Assembly (NCBI RefSeq): GCF_000733945.1
Contig: NZ_JPOL01000002.1
Location: 382,001-446,000 of the forward strand
DNA: 64,000 nucleotides
Reading direction: 5' to 3'
Source: Flavimarina sp. Hel_I_48
GTDB taxonomy: Bacteria > Bacteroidota > Bacteroidia > Flavobacteriales > Flavobacteriaceae
The notes beneath the pieces are model-generated. The model did no database searches. It saw nothing but the letters and a program-made list of their open reading frames with translations, and was not told where the DNA came from. A program made the position numbers and the translations under genes. How positions within the stretch are numbered: the first letter of the stretch is position 1; each line of letters begins with the position of its first letter. Below are positions 18,601 through 27,917 of this stretch, piece after piece.

Positions 18601-18685
18601 GGAGAAATGGCAGAGTGGTCGAATGCGGCAGTCTTGAAAACTGTTGAGGGTCACACCTCCGGGGGTTCGAATCCCTCTTTCTCCG
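18601..18685 (+). tRNA. tRNA-Ser (anticodon TGA)
   Basis: 85-nt class II tRNA. Acceptor GGAGAAA pairs with TTTCTCC, discriminator G at 18685; anticodon loop CTTGAAA with TGA at 18635-18637; a long variable arm; T loop TTCGAAT. No encoded CCA. Its 3' end is the integration target of the adjacent island. Confidence 0.97.
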
Positions 18686-18686
18686 C
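18674..18686 (+). repeat. attL: tRNA-Ser 3' end, copy 1 of 13-bp direct repeat
   Basis: CCTCTTTCTCCGC, the last 12 nt of the tRNA plus one, is repeated exactly at 42719-42731. The flanking order (tRNA, repeat, integrase) is the classic left attachment site of a tRNA-targeting element. Confidence 0.8.
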
Positions 18687-18711
18687 GAAAAGTCCTACAA
18701 AAGGCATTTTA

Positions 18712-18744
18712 AAACCTGTAAATCGCTGATTTACAGGTTTTTTT
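18712..18744 (+). terminator. Terminator downstream of tRNA-Ser, inside the island
   Basis: Perfect 13-bp stem AAACCTGTAAATC (18712-18724) with its complement (18728-18740), 3-nt loop, then T run to 18744. It now ends the tRNA transcript; being inside the island it was brought in by the element. Confidence 0.9.
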
Positions 18745-18785
18745 GTTTTATTCCAATATCATTTGATATCAAATAAATGCAATCT

Positions 18786-18804
18786 AAAAGGGGCTGATTC
18801 GGTG
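18786..18804 (+). repeat. Subterminal 19-bp island repeat, left copy
   Basis: AAAAGGGGCTGATTCGGTG; the same sequence with one change (A for G at position 11) occurs at 42636-42654, about 65-110 bp inside each att site, in direct orientation. Candidate integrase or excisionase arm site. Confidence 0.7.
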
Positions 18805-18837
18805 TCACTTTTATAGGTCTACCAACTGACACCGAAT
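18797..18837. repeat. Inverted repeat ATTCGGTGTCA upstream of int
   Basis: Perfect 11-bp inverted repeat, ATTCGGTGTCA (18797-18807) and TGACACCGAAT (18827-18837), spacer 19 nt. The core GGTGTCAC recurs at the int start (18925-18932). Looks like binding sites for a recombination or regulatory protein. Confidence 0.65.
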
Positions 18838-18925
18838 TGATGTAAATACTTTGATTTTCAGTGGTTTAAAATGATTTTGATATTAATTTTTTTGAGTACA
18901 TTGTGGAGAATTTAAAACTAAAAAG

Positions 18926-20137
18926 GTGTCACATTCTCTCTCCCTCCTATTCTACATTAAAAAAAGCAAAGCCGATGAGTACGGCAAAGCAAACATATAT
19001 CTACGCATAACCCTAGCCGGCAAAAGGGCTGAGTGCAGTATTCGGCGAAAAGTTGATTATAATAAATGGAATCCCAAAACACAACTTGCACTGGGTAATT
19101 CTATTCAAGCCCAAGAGATCAACAGAGAAATAGGGATTATAAAAGATAAAATCTATTCTCTTCAGCAGCTGTTTCAAAGACAGGAAAAACCCTATACCGC
19201 ACTTGACCTTCGCGACGCCTATTTAGGTAAAGACAAAACGCAGAAAATGCTACTGGATATCTTCCAGGAGCACAATGACAAAGTAGAAAGTCTTATCGGT
19301 AAAGATTTTGCTGCCGGAACTGCCGAACGCTATCGTACCTGTAAAAAACACGTGGCAGCCTTTATAAAACAGAAATACAAGAAGAATGATATTCCTGTAC
19401 AGGAAGTAGATCATAAGTTCATCACAGGGCTGGAATACTACCTAAAAACAACGCGCAAGTGTGCGCACAACTCCGCTATTAAATACATCACCAATTTTAA
19501 AAAAATCATCCGCATAGCGTATGCTAATGATTGGATTGATAAAGATCCATTCTTAAACTGGAAAGCAAAACTCAAAATCGTGGATCGAGAATTCTTAAGT
19601 GAAGAAGAAATCCAAAAAATAATGAATCTGGATTTGAAAATGGAACGCCTGGATCAGGTACGCGATATTTTTATTTTTTGTTGTTTCACCGGCTTGGCCT
19701 ATGCCGATGTGAAGAAATTACATCGCGGAGATATTAGCGTGGGAGCGGATGGCGAGGAATGGGTCAAAACCAAACGAACTAAAACGGACACCCGAAGCAA
19801 TATCCCGATCTTACCCATTGCCAAAACGATTATAGAAAAGTATGAAGATCACGAGCTGCTGAAAGAAAAAGACCTGGTACTACCCGTGCTCAGCAACCAG
19901 AAAATGAATGCGTACATCAAAGAGCTGGCTACCCTGGCAGGAATCACTAAAAACCTAACCTTCCATTTAGCCAGGCATACCTTTGCGACCACGGTTACGC
20001 TTACCAATGGTGTACCTATCGAATCGGTAAGTAAAATGCTCGGGCATACAAATCTTAAAACCACTCAGCACTACGCCAAGATTTTAGATATGAAGGTGAG
20101 TAAGGATATGGCGGTATTAAGGGCAAAGTTTAAGTAG
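18926..20137 (+). CDS. int: Tyrosine recombinase/integrase, IntDOT-like
   Basis: 403-residue site-specific recombinase that should drive integration and excision of the island. N-terminal arm-binding domain (LFYIKKSKADEYGKANIYLRIT), SAM-like core-binding domain (about 105-205) and catalytic domain. Catalytic HLAR (H347, R350), GH (H374) and nucleophile Tyr383 (QHYAKI) are present. The position of Arg-I reads TGLAYADV, without Arg, as in the CTnDOT integrase group. Start codon is GTG 18926, which lies inside a GGTGTCAC motif shared with the upstream inverted repeat, hinting at autoregulation. Not followed by an obvious excisionase. Confidence 0.93.
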   Translation: MSHSLSLLFYIKKSKADEYGKANIYLRITLAGKRAECSIRRKVDYNKWNPKTQLALGNSIQAQEINREIGIIKDKIYSLQQLFQRQEKPYTALDLRDAYLGKDKTQKMLLDIFQEHNDKVESLIGKDFAAGTAERYRTCKKHVAAFIKQKYKKNDIPVQEVDHKFITGLEYYLKTTRKCAHNSAIKYITNFKKIIRIAYANDWIDKDPFLNWKAKLKIVDREFLSEEEIQKIMNLDLKMERLDQVRDIFIFCCFTGLAYADVKKLHRGDISVGADGEEWVKTKRTKTDTRSNIPILPIAKTIIEKYEDHELLKEKDLVLPVLSNQKMNAYIKELATLAGITKNLTFHLARHTFATTVTLTNGVPIESVSKMLGHTNLKTTQHYAKILDMKVSKDMAVLRAKFK

Positions 20138-20264
20138 GAATATTTTATTTTGAACAATACTATATTGACAATTGAGCCATATAATCAATGTCTTTTTACT
20201 AAAACAAATTCTATTCGGACATTTGCCTATTGAAGTATTACCTTATTTTGAAAATCTAATTGGT

Positions 20265-23200
20265 CTAAGCTATTCCAGCATTTTCATTAATTCTATCTAC
20301 GATTGAGATTATCTTCCTTATACTATTTTCTTTACCGTCAAACAGATCTAGGATTCCTCTCTCATAATCCTTTCCAAATGTGGACGAAGAAAGAAGTTTT
20401 TTTTCTATTGTTCCGTTTTCATTTAAATATTCAATGATTTTATTAATGAAGGTAATTTGATCTGCATTTAGGTTTTCATTTTGGATCAATTCACTAAAAA
20501 GCTGATTTGCTACTTTTATATCGAGACCTATAATTTTCCTTATAAACTTACCCAAAGGATCACCCTCTAAGTGACTTTTAAAATCAGTACCTAGTTCACC
20601 ACTAGAAAGAAATTGTTCTAAAGACTGAAGTTCTTTTTCAGTAATCGGTAAATTTTTATACAGCTTATCTATAACCAGATGGTCTTTATTTTTTCGAATA
20701 AAAGTTTCCACTCTATCCTTATAATTCTGCATTCTAGTGTAGGTTGGCATAATATCCCTTTCCTTGATTTCACTATCGTAAATAGTATCTTCAAAATTTG
20801 AATATACCGGATCCAAGGATTGTTTATCCAGAAATTGAATCAAAGATCTAAGGTCTTCCCTCACTTTTTCCAGTTGCACCAAAGTAACCTGTTTCCAAAA
20901 ATCCATATCCTGTACCTGCCTAACGGCAGTAATTTTTGCGGCTACAGCAGGTATGTTTTTTTTCTTCTCCAAACGACTCCCTACATTATATATGCTTTCT
21001 ATATATCGTTGCTGTGAACAATCACCAGCAACCAAAGCAATATGCAATCTGATTACAATTAAATCGAACCGCTTGGCTAGTTCATCTTCATCATCTTTAT
21101 AAGAAGTAAGTTTTGATAGATGCGTTTTTATATCGTTTTCATCTCCTTTATTTAAATTATCCCAAGACTCGCGATCTTTATATCTTTTTACATATTTCCA
21201 GACAGACCTTACTACATATCTCTCCTCATTTAACCTACTTATTATTTGAAATAGGTCATTTGTAAAATTTCGTTCTAAATTCTCCTCTTCAGTACTAGCA
21301 TCAATTTTATTTCTTAGGGATACAACCAGGTCAAGTTTAGCTTCAAAAATTTGCTGCGATAAACTCTTAACTGAATTTGATGTAACCCCATCAGGGAACT
21401 CGTCAAAAAATTCAAAATTTGAGCAGAAGTCAAAAATGACAAAGTGTTCTTTGTGCTCTCCTGGCGCAAATAAATTAGGACGTAACCTTGTACCCCGTCC
21501 AATCATTTGCCAGTATTTTGTATACGATCTTACTCGTTTGAAGAAAACAAGGTTCACCACTCTTGGTGCATCAACACCGGTATCCATCATGTCCACAGAT
21601 ACTGCAACTTGAGGCTCCATCTCTATTTTATCTTCACAAAACATTTCTAAAATATCCTGAGCTTTATCTGCATAATTATCTATGATTCTTAAAAAGCTAC
21701 CGCCATATTCCGGATAGTTTTTGTTAAATCGTTTTTCAATGAATACTGCGTGCTTATGATTTTTTGCAAAAATAATTGTTTTACCAAGCTTATCACCCCC
21801 TTCTACTTTAACACCGTTTTCCATCATATATGCTAATACCTTATCAACAGTATTTTTATTAAAAAGCCAAGTATTCAATTGACCTTTGTCAATCTCCTCC
21901 ATATGAACCTGACCCGTAATAGGATCACCAAAAAGCTCTTCATACTGCCTTTTATCTTTTTCAGACAATTCTTTATATTTCACTCCTTCCAAAGGAAATT
22001 TTATGGGTACCTCAATCGCCCTTGGTGGCACCAAAAATTTATCTGTAACAGCCTGATCTAGCTCATAAGAGAAAGTAGGATTGTCATCCTCAATTTCAAA
22101 TAGAGAATACGTATTCTTGTCAATGTCCTTTTTAGGAGTTGCCGTTAGACCTATTAGAAGACCATCAAAATAATTGAATATAGAACCGTATTTCTGATAT
22201 ACAGATCTATGCGCTTCGTCAATTATAATTAAATCAAAATGCCCTACTCCGTAGTACCTACCGTCGTCAGATTTAAGGCTATCAATCTTATTCATTATGG
22301 TAGGATAGGTAGAAAATACCAGTCTAGTACCTGAATCCTCTTTATCCTTTGTAAGATCAATTGCAGAGAGATGTGGGAGGTGTTCTTTAAAAGCATTTTT
22401 TGCCTGAGTTACCAGGGCATTTCTATCTGCTAAGAAAAGAATCCTTTTTGCCCAATCACTTTTTGTAAGCATATCAACAATTGCGGCCGAAGTTCTAGTT
22501 TTACCACTTCCTGTAGCCATTACCAAAAGTGACTTTCTACTTTTACCCACCAATTTACCATTGCGCTTACCAACAAAATTCTCTGCTACGCGTTGTATAG
22601 CTTCAAGTTGGTATGGCCTTCCGGCTATATTTGTGTTAACCTTAAAATCTCTAATGTCTTTCCTAGTCGTTCTACGGTCTATAAGTAATTGAAGTTCATC
22701 TTGAGTATAGAATCCCTGCACCTCACGATCTGGATAAAAAGTATCATCCCATAGATGTGTCTCAAATCCATTAGAGTAAAAGATAATGGGGCGTTGACCA
22801 AACGTTTCTTCTAAACAATTAGCATATAAATAGGCTTGATGCTTTCCCTTTGCTGCATCGTGCAGCGTATTCTTTGCCTCAACAATCGCTAATGGTAAAC
22901 CATTCTTACTCCATAATACATAATCAACATAACCTAAGCCACTGGGATTTGTTGATAAAGGCATTCCCTTTACCTCAAATTCAAGGTCTTTACCCTTTTT
23001 AAGATCGTCCCAACCCGCTTCCTTAAGGAGTAAATCTATTAATTGACGACGGGTTTCAATTTCGGAGGTTAATAAAGGAATTGCCTCCTCTATATTTTCA
23101 GTTTTCTTGCGCTTTTCCTTTCGCTCCTTTAACTCTTTCTTTGACTTTTCTAATTGTAATTGCAGGAGGTCATTTAGCTTAGCCCTTTCCTGTAGTTTTA

Positions 23201-23705
23201 GCGCTTCTTTTTTAAACTTTTCAAGTTCAGCCTCTAATTCCTCAGTCTTTCTTTTTAAATCCTTTAGAACTTCTGTATTGGCCTCTTCATACTTAAGTAG
23301 CTCCTCGTTAAAAGCGGGAATTTCTGAATTCTCCTCACTATAGTAAATACTTATAAATGAAAGAAACCTAAATAGGTTTTTAATAGCCTGTAGCGACTGG
23401 TATTGGTTTACTTTCTTACCGTGTGCTGCGTTATTTCCTGTTAATCTAATAACATCAAGTTCGCGATGCATAGAGGGCTTTAAAATATCTTTGAATGCCT
23501 GATGATGGAGTAAAGATCCTAATTTGGTATCATAAGGTAACTCAAGATCAACGTCATTTTCATACAACCAGTGAAGGGCTTTTTCTAAAGTCGCTCTGGA
23601 AAGTATTGTCGAATATCGAGGCTCGCGAAAGGTATGTTTTTCCGCATTTGCGGCCTCCTTGTATATCTCTGGAAATTCTTTTTGTAGAAAAGTAAAATTG
23701 CTCAT
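20265..23705 (-). CDS. hsdR: Type I restriction enzyme, HsdR subunit
   Basis: Translocase/nuclease subunit of a type I restriction-modification system (EcoEI/EcoKI-like), 1146 residues. N-terminal ~120 residues resemble DUF4145; a Lys/Glu coiled coil spans about 135-215; the nuclease core has D261 (GYVDYVLW) and E276-A-K278 (AIVEAKN); the motor has Walker A MATGSGKT (396-403), DEAH (496-499), later LIGLTATP and QMIGRGTRLRP; C-terminal EcoEI_R_C-type helical part follows. It needs HsdM/HsdS encoded upstream. Seven nt separate it from the preceding 988-residue gene, so it is last in the run. Confidence 0.95.
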   Translation of the reverse strand: MSNFTFLQKEFPEIYKEAANAEKHTFREPRYSTILSRATLEKALHWLYENDVDLELPYDTKLGSLLHHQAFKDILKPSMHRELDVIRLTGNNAAHGKKVNQYQSLQAIKNLFRFLSFISIYYSEENSEIPAFNEELLKYEEANTEVLKDLKRKTEELEAELEKFKKEALKLQERAKLNDLLQLQLEKSKKELKERKEKRKKTENIEEAIPLLTSEIETRRQLIDLLLKEAGWDDLKKGKDLEFEVKGMPLSTNPSGLGYVDYVLWSKNGLPLAIVEAKNTLHDAAKGKHQAYLYANCLEETFGQRPIIFYSNGFETHLWDDTFYPDREVQGFYTQDELQLLIDRRTTRKDIRDFKVNTNIAGRPYQLEAIQRVAENFVGKRNGKLVGKSRKSLLVMATGSGKTRTSAAIVDMLTKSDWAKRILFLADRNALVTQAKNAFKEHLPHLSAIDLTKDKEDSGTRLVFSTYPTIMNKIDSLKSDDGRYYGVGHFDLIIIDEAHRSVYQKYGSIFNYFDGLLIGLTATPKKDIDKNTYSLFEIEDDNPTFSYELDQAVTDKFLVPPRAIEVPIKFPLEGVKYKELSEKDKRQYEELFGDPITGQVHMEEIDKGQLNTWLFNKNTVDKVLAYMMENGVKVEGGDKLGKTIIFAKNHKHAVFIEKRFNKNYPEYGGSFLRIIDNYADKAQDILEMFCEDKIEMEPQVAVSVDMMDTGVDAPRVVNLVFFKRVRSYTKYWQMIGRGTRLRPNLFAPGEHKEHFVIFDFCSNFEFFDEFPDGVTSNSVKSLSQQIFEAKLDLVVSLRNKIDASTEEENLERNFTNDLFQIISRLNEERYVVRSVWKYVKRYKDRESWDNLNKGDENDIKTHLSKLTSYKDDEDELAKRFDLIVIRLHIALVAGDCSQQRYIESIYNVGSRLEKKKNIPAVAAKITAVRQVQDMDFWKQVTLVQLEKVREDLRSLIQFLDKQSLDPVYSNFEDTIYDSEIKERDIMPTYTRMQNYKDRVETFIRKNKDHLVIDKLYKNLPITEKELQSLEQFLSSGELGTDFKSHLEGDPLGKFIRKIIGLDIKVANQLFSELIQNENLNADQITFINKIIEYLNENGTIEKKLLSSSTFGKDYERGILDLFDGKENSIRKIISIVDRINENAGIA

Positions 23706-23712
23706 TAGGCTC

Positions 23713-26679
23713 TTAATTTGCTAACTGTCTTTTGAATACCTTATCGTGGTAATAAAATATACTTTGCTGCCTTCCATAATCAAACTCATTTAAATCAGTT
23801 ATTTTATAAGAATTATCACAATCCTGTGAAGTACATGAAAAATACTGACTATTTATATTTTCTCTAAATGGCTCAGCAATTAACTGATTGGTTCTAGTAA
23901 TATCATCATAATCTGGCATGTTGAATCCTGATTTGTATAGGTTTTCTAAATGTATTCTATATTTATCATAGGTATAATTTCCTTTATCCCATATAAACCA
24001 CCATTTCCCATCCTTGCGCTGTCCATACTTGGTGATGTTTGAATTCTTATTTTTTTGATCAATAAACCATTTTAGTTGTTTCTTATAAACTGGACCATAT
24101 TGGCTGGACTCCTCCATTTCGCCTCCGCATTTATTACAGCAAAGTATACCTAAATCTTTGTGCCCCTCTATATGGCATTTGTAATCTTGACCTGTTTGAT
24201 TATAAATAAACTCTCTAGCTCGCAATTTTTCTGAACTACAGCAGGCTAAACAATGATTACAAATATACCATCCGCAATTTTCAGAGTATCCTTTTGGTTT
24301 ACATGAGACACAATCTCTACTATCAATAATATCCATACATCTACCATTAATACAGTGCGACAAATAAATTTGATTATGACTTTCCTCGCAATTTTGATTG
24401 CTACAATGAAAACGCGTTACCCTATAAAAAGCATAATTGGAATTGTCTGGGCTATCTATAGGTCTCAATATTGTTTTGCACGATCTACAAGTTAAATGTG
24501 ATAAAAACCTATTTACTCTATTGATTACTCCTAATAGTTTCTCATACTGCTCTAGGCTATAGGAAATCTCCAAAATCTGCATTATATCTTGTAAGCTATA
24601 ATTCCTGTAGCTTATATTTAAATTGACATTTCTAGCAGCTTCATAACATTTGGAATTTTCACACCACCAAAATTCTTTTTCTGATTTATTACAGGTTACA
24701 GGCTTACCTGAGGATTTATCAATAGCTTTACGGCCATCGCAAAAAGTAGCGAATCGAGGTTTCCAGCTATGTTTAAGTTCTGTATTGTACTCTTCTGTAT
24801 CAGAATTATAACTTAATACAGTTCGACCTTGACATTTTTCAAAAAAACCATCGATAACAAGTAGGTCATCCGGTTTTTTGATTTGGTTTGCAATTAAATC
24901 AAAAATAGTTTTTGTCTCTGTGATTTTATTGTTTTTAAGATCACTTAGTAATTGGAGTATTACTGATAAACTAAAATCTAGACCAACATCACCAATCTCC
25001 TTAATGTATTCACTTGTTTGATAATCTATAGTTGTTATACGATTTAAATCGTCTAGTCCTAAATCTAATTTTCCTTCACCGATTAACTTTATTAATTTTT
25101 TAAAAAATACTTTTTGACTAGCGGAATCTAATAAAGCAGTATAAATAACCGCATCATCATACTCGATAGTTTCAGTATAGTCAGCTATAAATAATCTTAA
25201 TTTATACCATTCTGAAGAATTGTTGTGGGCAATTGTAATCAACAATTCCTTTTTCTGCTTATCTATATCTAAATTATCTAGAATGTTTAAAAATTCATGA
25301 AAACGCTGTTCTCTATCAACGATCTCTTCTTTGAGATAAATTAAGGATATTAAATCACGTAGATTCTGAAATGAAAGCTTCTCTAAAATTTCTTCTCTTT
25401 CTGATCTTGTATATATTGCCCTTGGAGCTACATAACTATTATTATTTGACTCCTCCGCTTTGATTTTTTGCAAAAGACTTCTAATAAAATTTAGAGGAGG
25501 GTCGCTAATATGTTCTGACTTCCATAATTGGTATAATCTTTTATCTCCGAGAAGTTCGTAATTTAACTCCTGATCATATTCTTTAGCGAGATCTAAAAAT
25601 TCAATTAGAACACCTAATTCTAAATCATCAGAATTTAGGATTTTTTGGTATATTTCTTCAAATATAATATCAATCTTGGCAGGCTTCAACTTTGATAAAT
25701 ATTCAAAGCTTTTTGAGGGGTTTTTTAAAAAACTCTTTACTAGAAGGTCGGCAAGTTTTGCAAATGGAACATTGATATTGTAATCTTTCCACCATATGTA
25801 CAAATCATCCTTAGGGGAGGTTTCAATTATTCTTGTATTTATTTTTTTAAATGAATTAAGACCACATAATTTTCTAAATTCAATAATAAATCGATATTTA
25901 TAGAAACTGTATTGTTCATTAAATATATACTCTGTGGTTATCTGCCCAACTCTACTCTTAAATTTTTCATCTGGAATAAAAGCTTCAAATAGTTTGAAAA
26001 GCTTGCTAATGTCGGCGCAAAAAGCCGTTGTAATATTTAAATCAGTATCTATTCTAAGAAGAATTGAATCTAAAAAAAATAAATAGTGCTCATTTGAAAA
26101 TTTCGCTCGTAAAACATCTAGATTACCATAAAAGGAATCATGGATCGTACTTCCTATATGATTGTGTAAAGTAGATTGATGATATACTACAATAGTGTAG
26201 AGCATATATTTAATGTCCTTTTCCTGCTCTAAAAGATATACTTTATTTGCTGCTTTTTTATTTTGTATTTTAAAATCTTTTTTTAAAAGCTCTGTAATAA
26301 CAATTCTATTGGGTCTAAGTTCTTCTGCAGAAAAGCCTACAACGTCATTTATGTTGAAATAAACATCTCCCAGTCCATATACTTCAAGAAAACCATATTT
26401 GCCCCCAGTAGCTTTGTTGCCAAACCATTTAACTACAGCGGGTACCCTGTAACATTCATCAATCTCATAAGCGCCAATATTCTTCGCCCTGATTTGCATG
26501 GCTTTTTCGAAAACTCGTTCTCTTGTAATTTTATGATTAACAAGTTCTTTTATTCTATCATACAAAACTGATCCGACATCAGGTTTAGAAACTGACAAAT
26601 CGACTTCCAGAAGTCTGCCGTATTCTTGCAGTTCCTCAAATGATATTCTAAGTTGTTTTAATGCCTCACTTACACGCAT
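23713..26679 (-). CDS. Large unknown protein: cold-shock-like domain plus multiple zinc ribbons, within hsd locus
   Basis: 988 residues, not recognised as a named family. N terminus (MRVSEALKQLRISFEELQEYG) looks like the small helical IF2-N-type module. Residues about 79-150 resemble a cold-shock/OB domain (VVKWFGNKATGGKYGFLEV, then GDVYFNINDVV). The middle is helical. The last third is Cys-rich: sets such as CENSKC, CRSCK, CSNQNC, CINGRC, CVSC, CNHCLACC, CCNKCGG and CTSQDC imply four or more zinc sites. It sits between hsdS and hsdR on the same strand, 7 nt from hsdR. Nucleic-acid binding is inferred from the domains; role in the restriction system is unknown. Confidence 0.8.
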   Translation of the reverse strand: MRVSEALKQLRISFEELQEYGRLLEVDLSVSKPDVGSVLYDRIKELVNHKITRERVFEKAMQIRAKNIGAYEIDECYRVPAVVKWFGNKATGGKYGFLEVYGLGDVYFNINDVVGFSAEELRPNRIVITELLKKDFKIQNKKAANKVYLLEQEKDIKYMLYTIVVYHQSTLHNHIGSTIHDSFYGNLDVLRAKFSNEHYLFFLDSILLRIDTDLNITTAFCADISKLFKLFEAFIPDEKFKSRVGQITTEYIFNEQYSFYKYRFIIEFRKLCGLNSFKKINTRIIETSPKDDLYIWWKDYNINVPFAKLADLLVKSFLKNPSKSFEYLSKLKPAKIDIIFEEIYQKILNSDDLELGVLIEFLDLAKEYDQELNYELLGDKRLYQLWKSEHISDPPLNFIRSLLQKIKAEESNNNSYVAPRAIYTRSEREEILEKLSFQNLRDLISLIYLKEEIVDREQRFHEFLNILDNLDIDKQKKELLITIAHNNSSEWYKLRLFIADYTETIEYDDAVIYTALLDSASQKVFFKKLIKLIGEGKLDLGLDDLNRITTIDYQTSEYIKEIGDVGLDFSLSVILQLLSDLKNNKITETKTIFDLIANQIKKPDDLLVIDGFFEKCQGRTVLSYNSDTEEYNTELKHSWKPRFATFCDGRKAIDKSSGKPVTCNKSEKEFWWCENSKCYEAARNVNLNISYRNYSLQDIMQILEISYSLEQYEKLLGVINRVNRFLSHLTCRSCKTILRPIDSPDNSNYAFYRVTRFHCSNQNCEESHNQIYLSHCINGRCMDIIDSRDCVSCKPKGYSENCGWYICNHCLACCSSEKLRAREFIYNQTGQDYKCHIEGHKDLGILCCNKCGGEMEESSQYGPVYKKQLKWFIDQKNKNSNITKYGQRKDGKWWFIWDKGNYTYDKYRIHLENLYKSGFNMPDYDDITRTNQLIAEPFRENINSQYFSCTSQDCDNSYKITDLNEFDYGRQQSIFYYHDKVFKRQLAN

Positions 26680-26753
26680 AAGGTTTTCTCTAGATTTTGA
26701 TTTACTAAATAGCCTAATTACAAACTATTTATATAACTACTTTACAGTTTTAC

Positions 26754-27917
26754 TCATACCAGTTCTCCTTTAAAAGCTTTTTGTAAGAGGCTATTAAATA
26801 AATTTTCACTTTCTTTTAAAGAATTATCTACTATTTTTTTTTCCTTATCAATTTCATTTAAAATATTCCCGTATTTATTTTGAATTTCAATTGGAGGTAT
26901 TGGAATGACAAATGACTTCACATCTTTCTGATTAATACTAGATTGATTTACGGCATCTTTAGAAGAACTAAGAATTTGATTCTTCATAAATTTCGAACTT
27001 AATATCATTAACATATACTGATTATTAACTTTATTCTGATTGAAAGCTACCCTCATCATATTAGATTCGTAAACAATTTCTTCCGAAATATCTTGAACTA
27101 AACCACATTTCCCCAAATGACTCGGACTATTAACCCTATTTATTACAAAATCCCCTGGCTTAATAAGATATCTTTTTAATTCAGTTTTAGAAACTCTAAC
27201 CCTTTTTAATGCTGTTGTGTCTATGTAATCATTATTAAAGGCATCAATTCTAATGATTAAATTACCAGATCCATAATCTTTAGATGGCTTATACAATCCG
27301 TTTGTAGGACCATCGACTATAACCTTTTCCAAACTAACATATTTCCAACATTTCTTATTAGATCCCGGATCCCCAAACATATCCAAAAACAAACTCTGCC
27401 CCAGATCCTCGTACTTTTTAAGGAGTTGCTTATCAAGCTGGCGTAGTTTGTCTGCTTCATCTAAAATAGCCGCAATTTTTTGTTGGGTTTTTAGGGGAGG
27501 GAGTGTTAACGATATATCTGAAATATGATTAAGCTTTATCCCTTTTACTGTGGCCCCACTAGAAACCGATTCAAAATAATCCTTCTTAGACTTTAGAAAA
27601 TAGAAAAGATATTTTTTATCCAATCCAGATTTACAATAAATAGCTTTTAAATCCTGATTTATAGCAACATCTATTTTTGCAAAAGTAACTTTACCAATAG
27701 CCATTCGAGTTGCGATCAACAATGTGTCCTTTACTATAAGTTTTGAACTACTATTTTTTAAGCCTTCTTCTGTGATATAATCTTTAGAACTGTTCAAAAA
27801 TTCCTCTTTTAAGTCTTTTACACTAACCCAAGGGATATTTCCATTCCAGTAAGACTCATTATTCTTGCTAGGAGTTCCTCCTCCAACTATTTCAATATAA
27901 TTTGATAAAGTCACCAT
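26754..27917 (-). CDS. hsdS: Type I restriction specificity subunit HsdS
   Basis: DNA-recognition subunit, 387 residues, that sets the target sequence for both modification and cleavage. Two target-recognition domains are visible: residues about 1-150 (ending LPPLKTQQKIAAIL) and about 190-365 (ending PIPPIEIQNKYGNIL), each followed by a helical spacer. The start overlaps the hsdM stop (TAATG at 27917), so translation is coupled. Target sequence cannot be predicted. Confidence 0.93.
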   Translation of the reverse strand: MVTLSNYIEIVGGGTPSKNNESYWNGNIPWVSVKDLKEEFLNSSKDYITEEGLKNSSSKLIVKDTLLIATRMAIGKVTFAKIDVAINQDLKAIYCKSGLDKKYLFYFLKSKKDYFESVSSGATVKGIKLNHISDISLTLPPLKTQQKIAAILDEADKLRQLDKQLLKKYEDLGQSLFLDMFGDPGSNKKCWKYVSLEKVIVDGPTNGLYKPSKDYGSGNLIIRIDAFNNDYIDTTALKRVRVSKTELKRYLIKPGDFVINRVNSPSHLGKCGLVQDISEEIVYESNMMRVAFNQNKVNNQYMLMILSSKFMKNQILSSSKDAVNQSSINQKDVKSFVIPIPPIEIQNKYGNILNEIDKEKKIVDNSLKESENLFNSLLQKAFKGELV

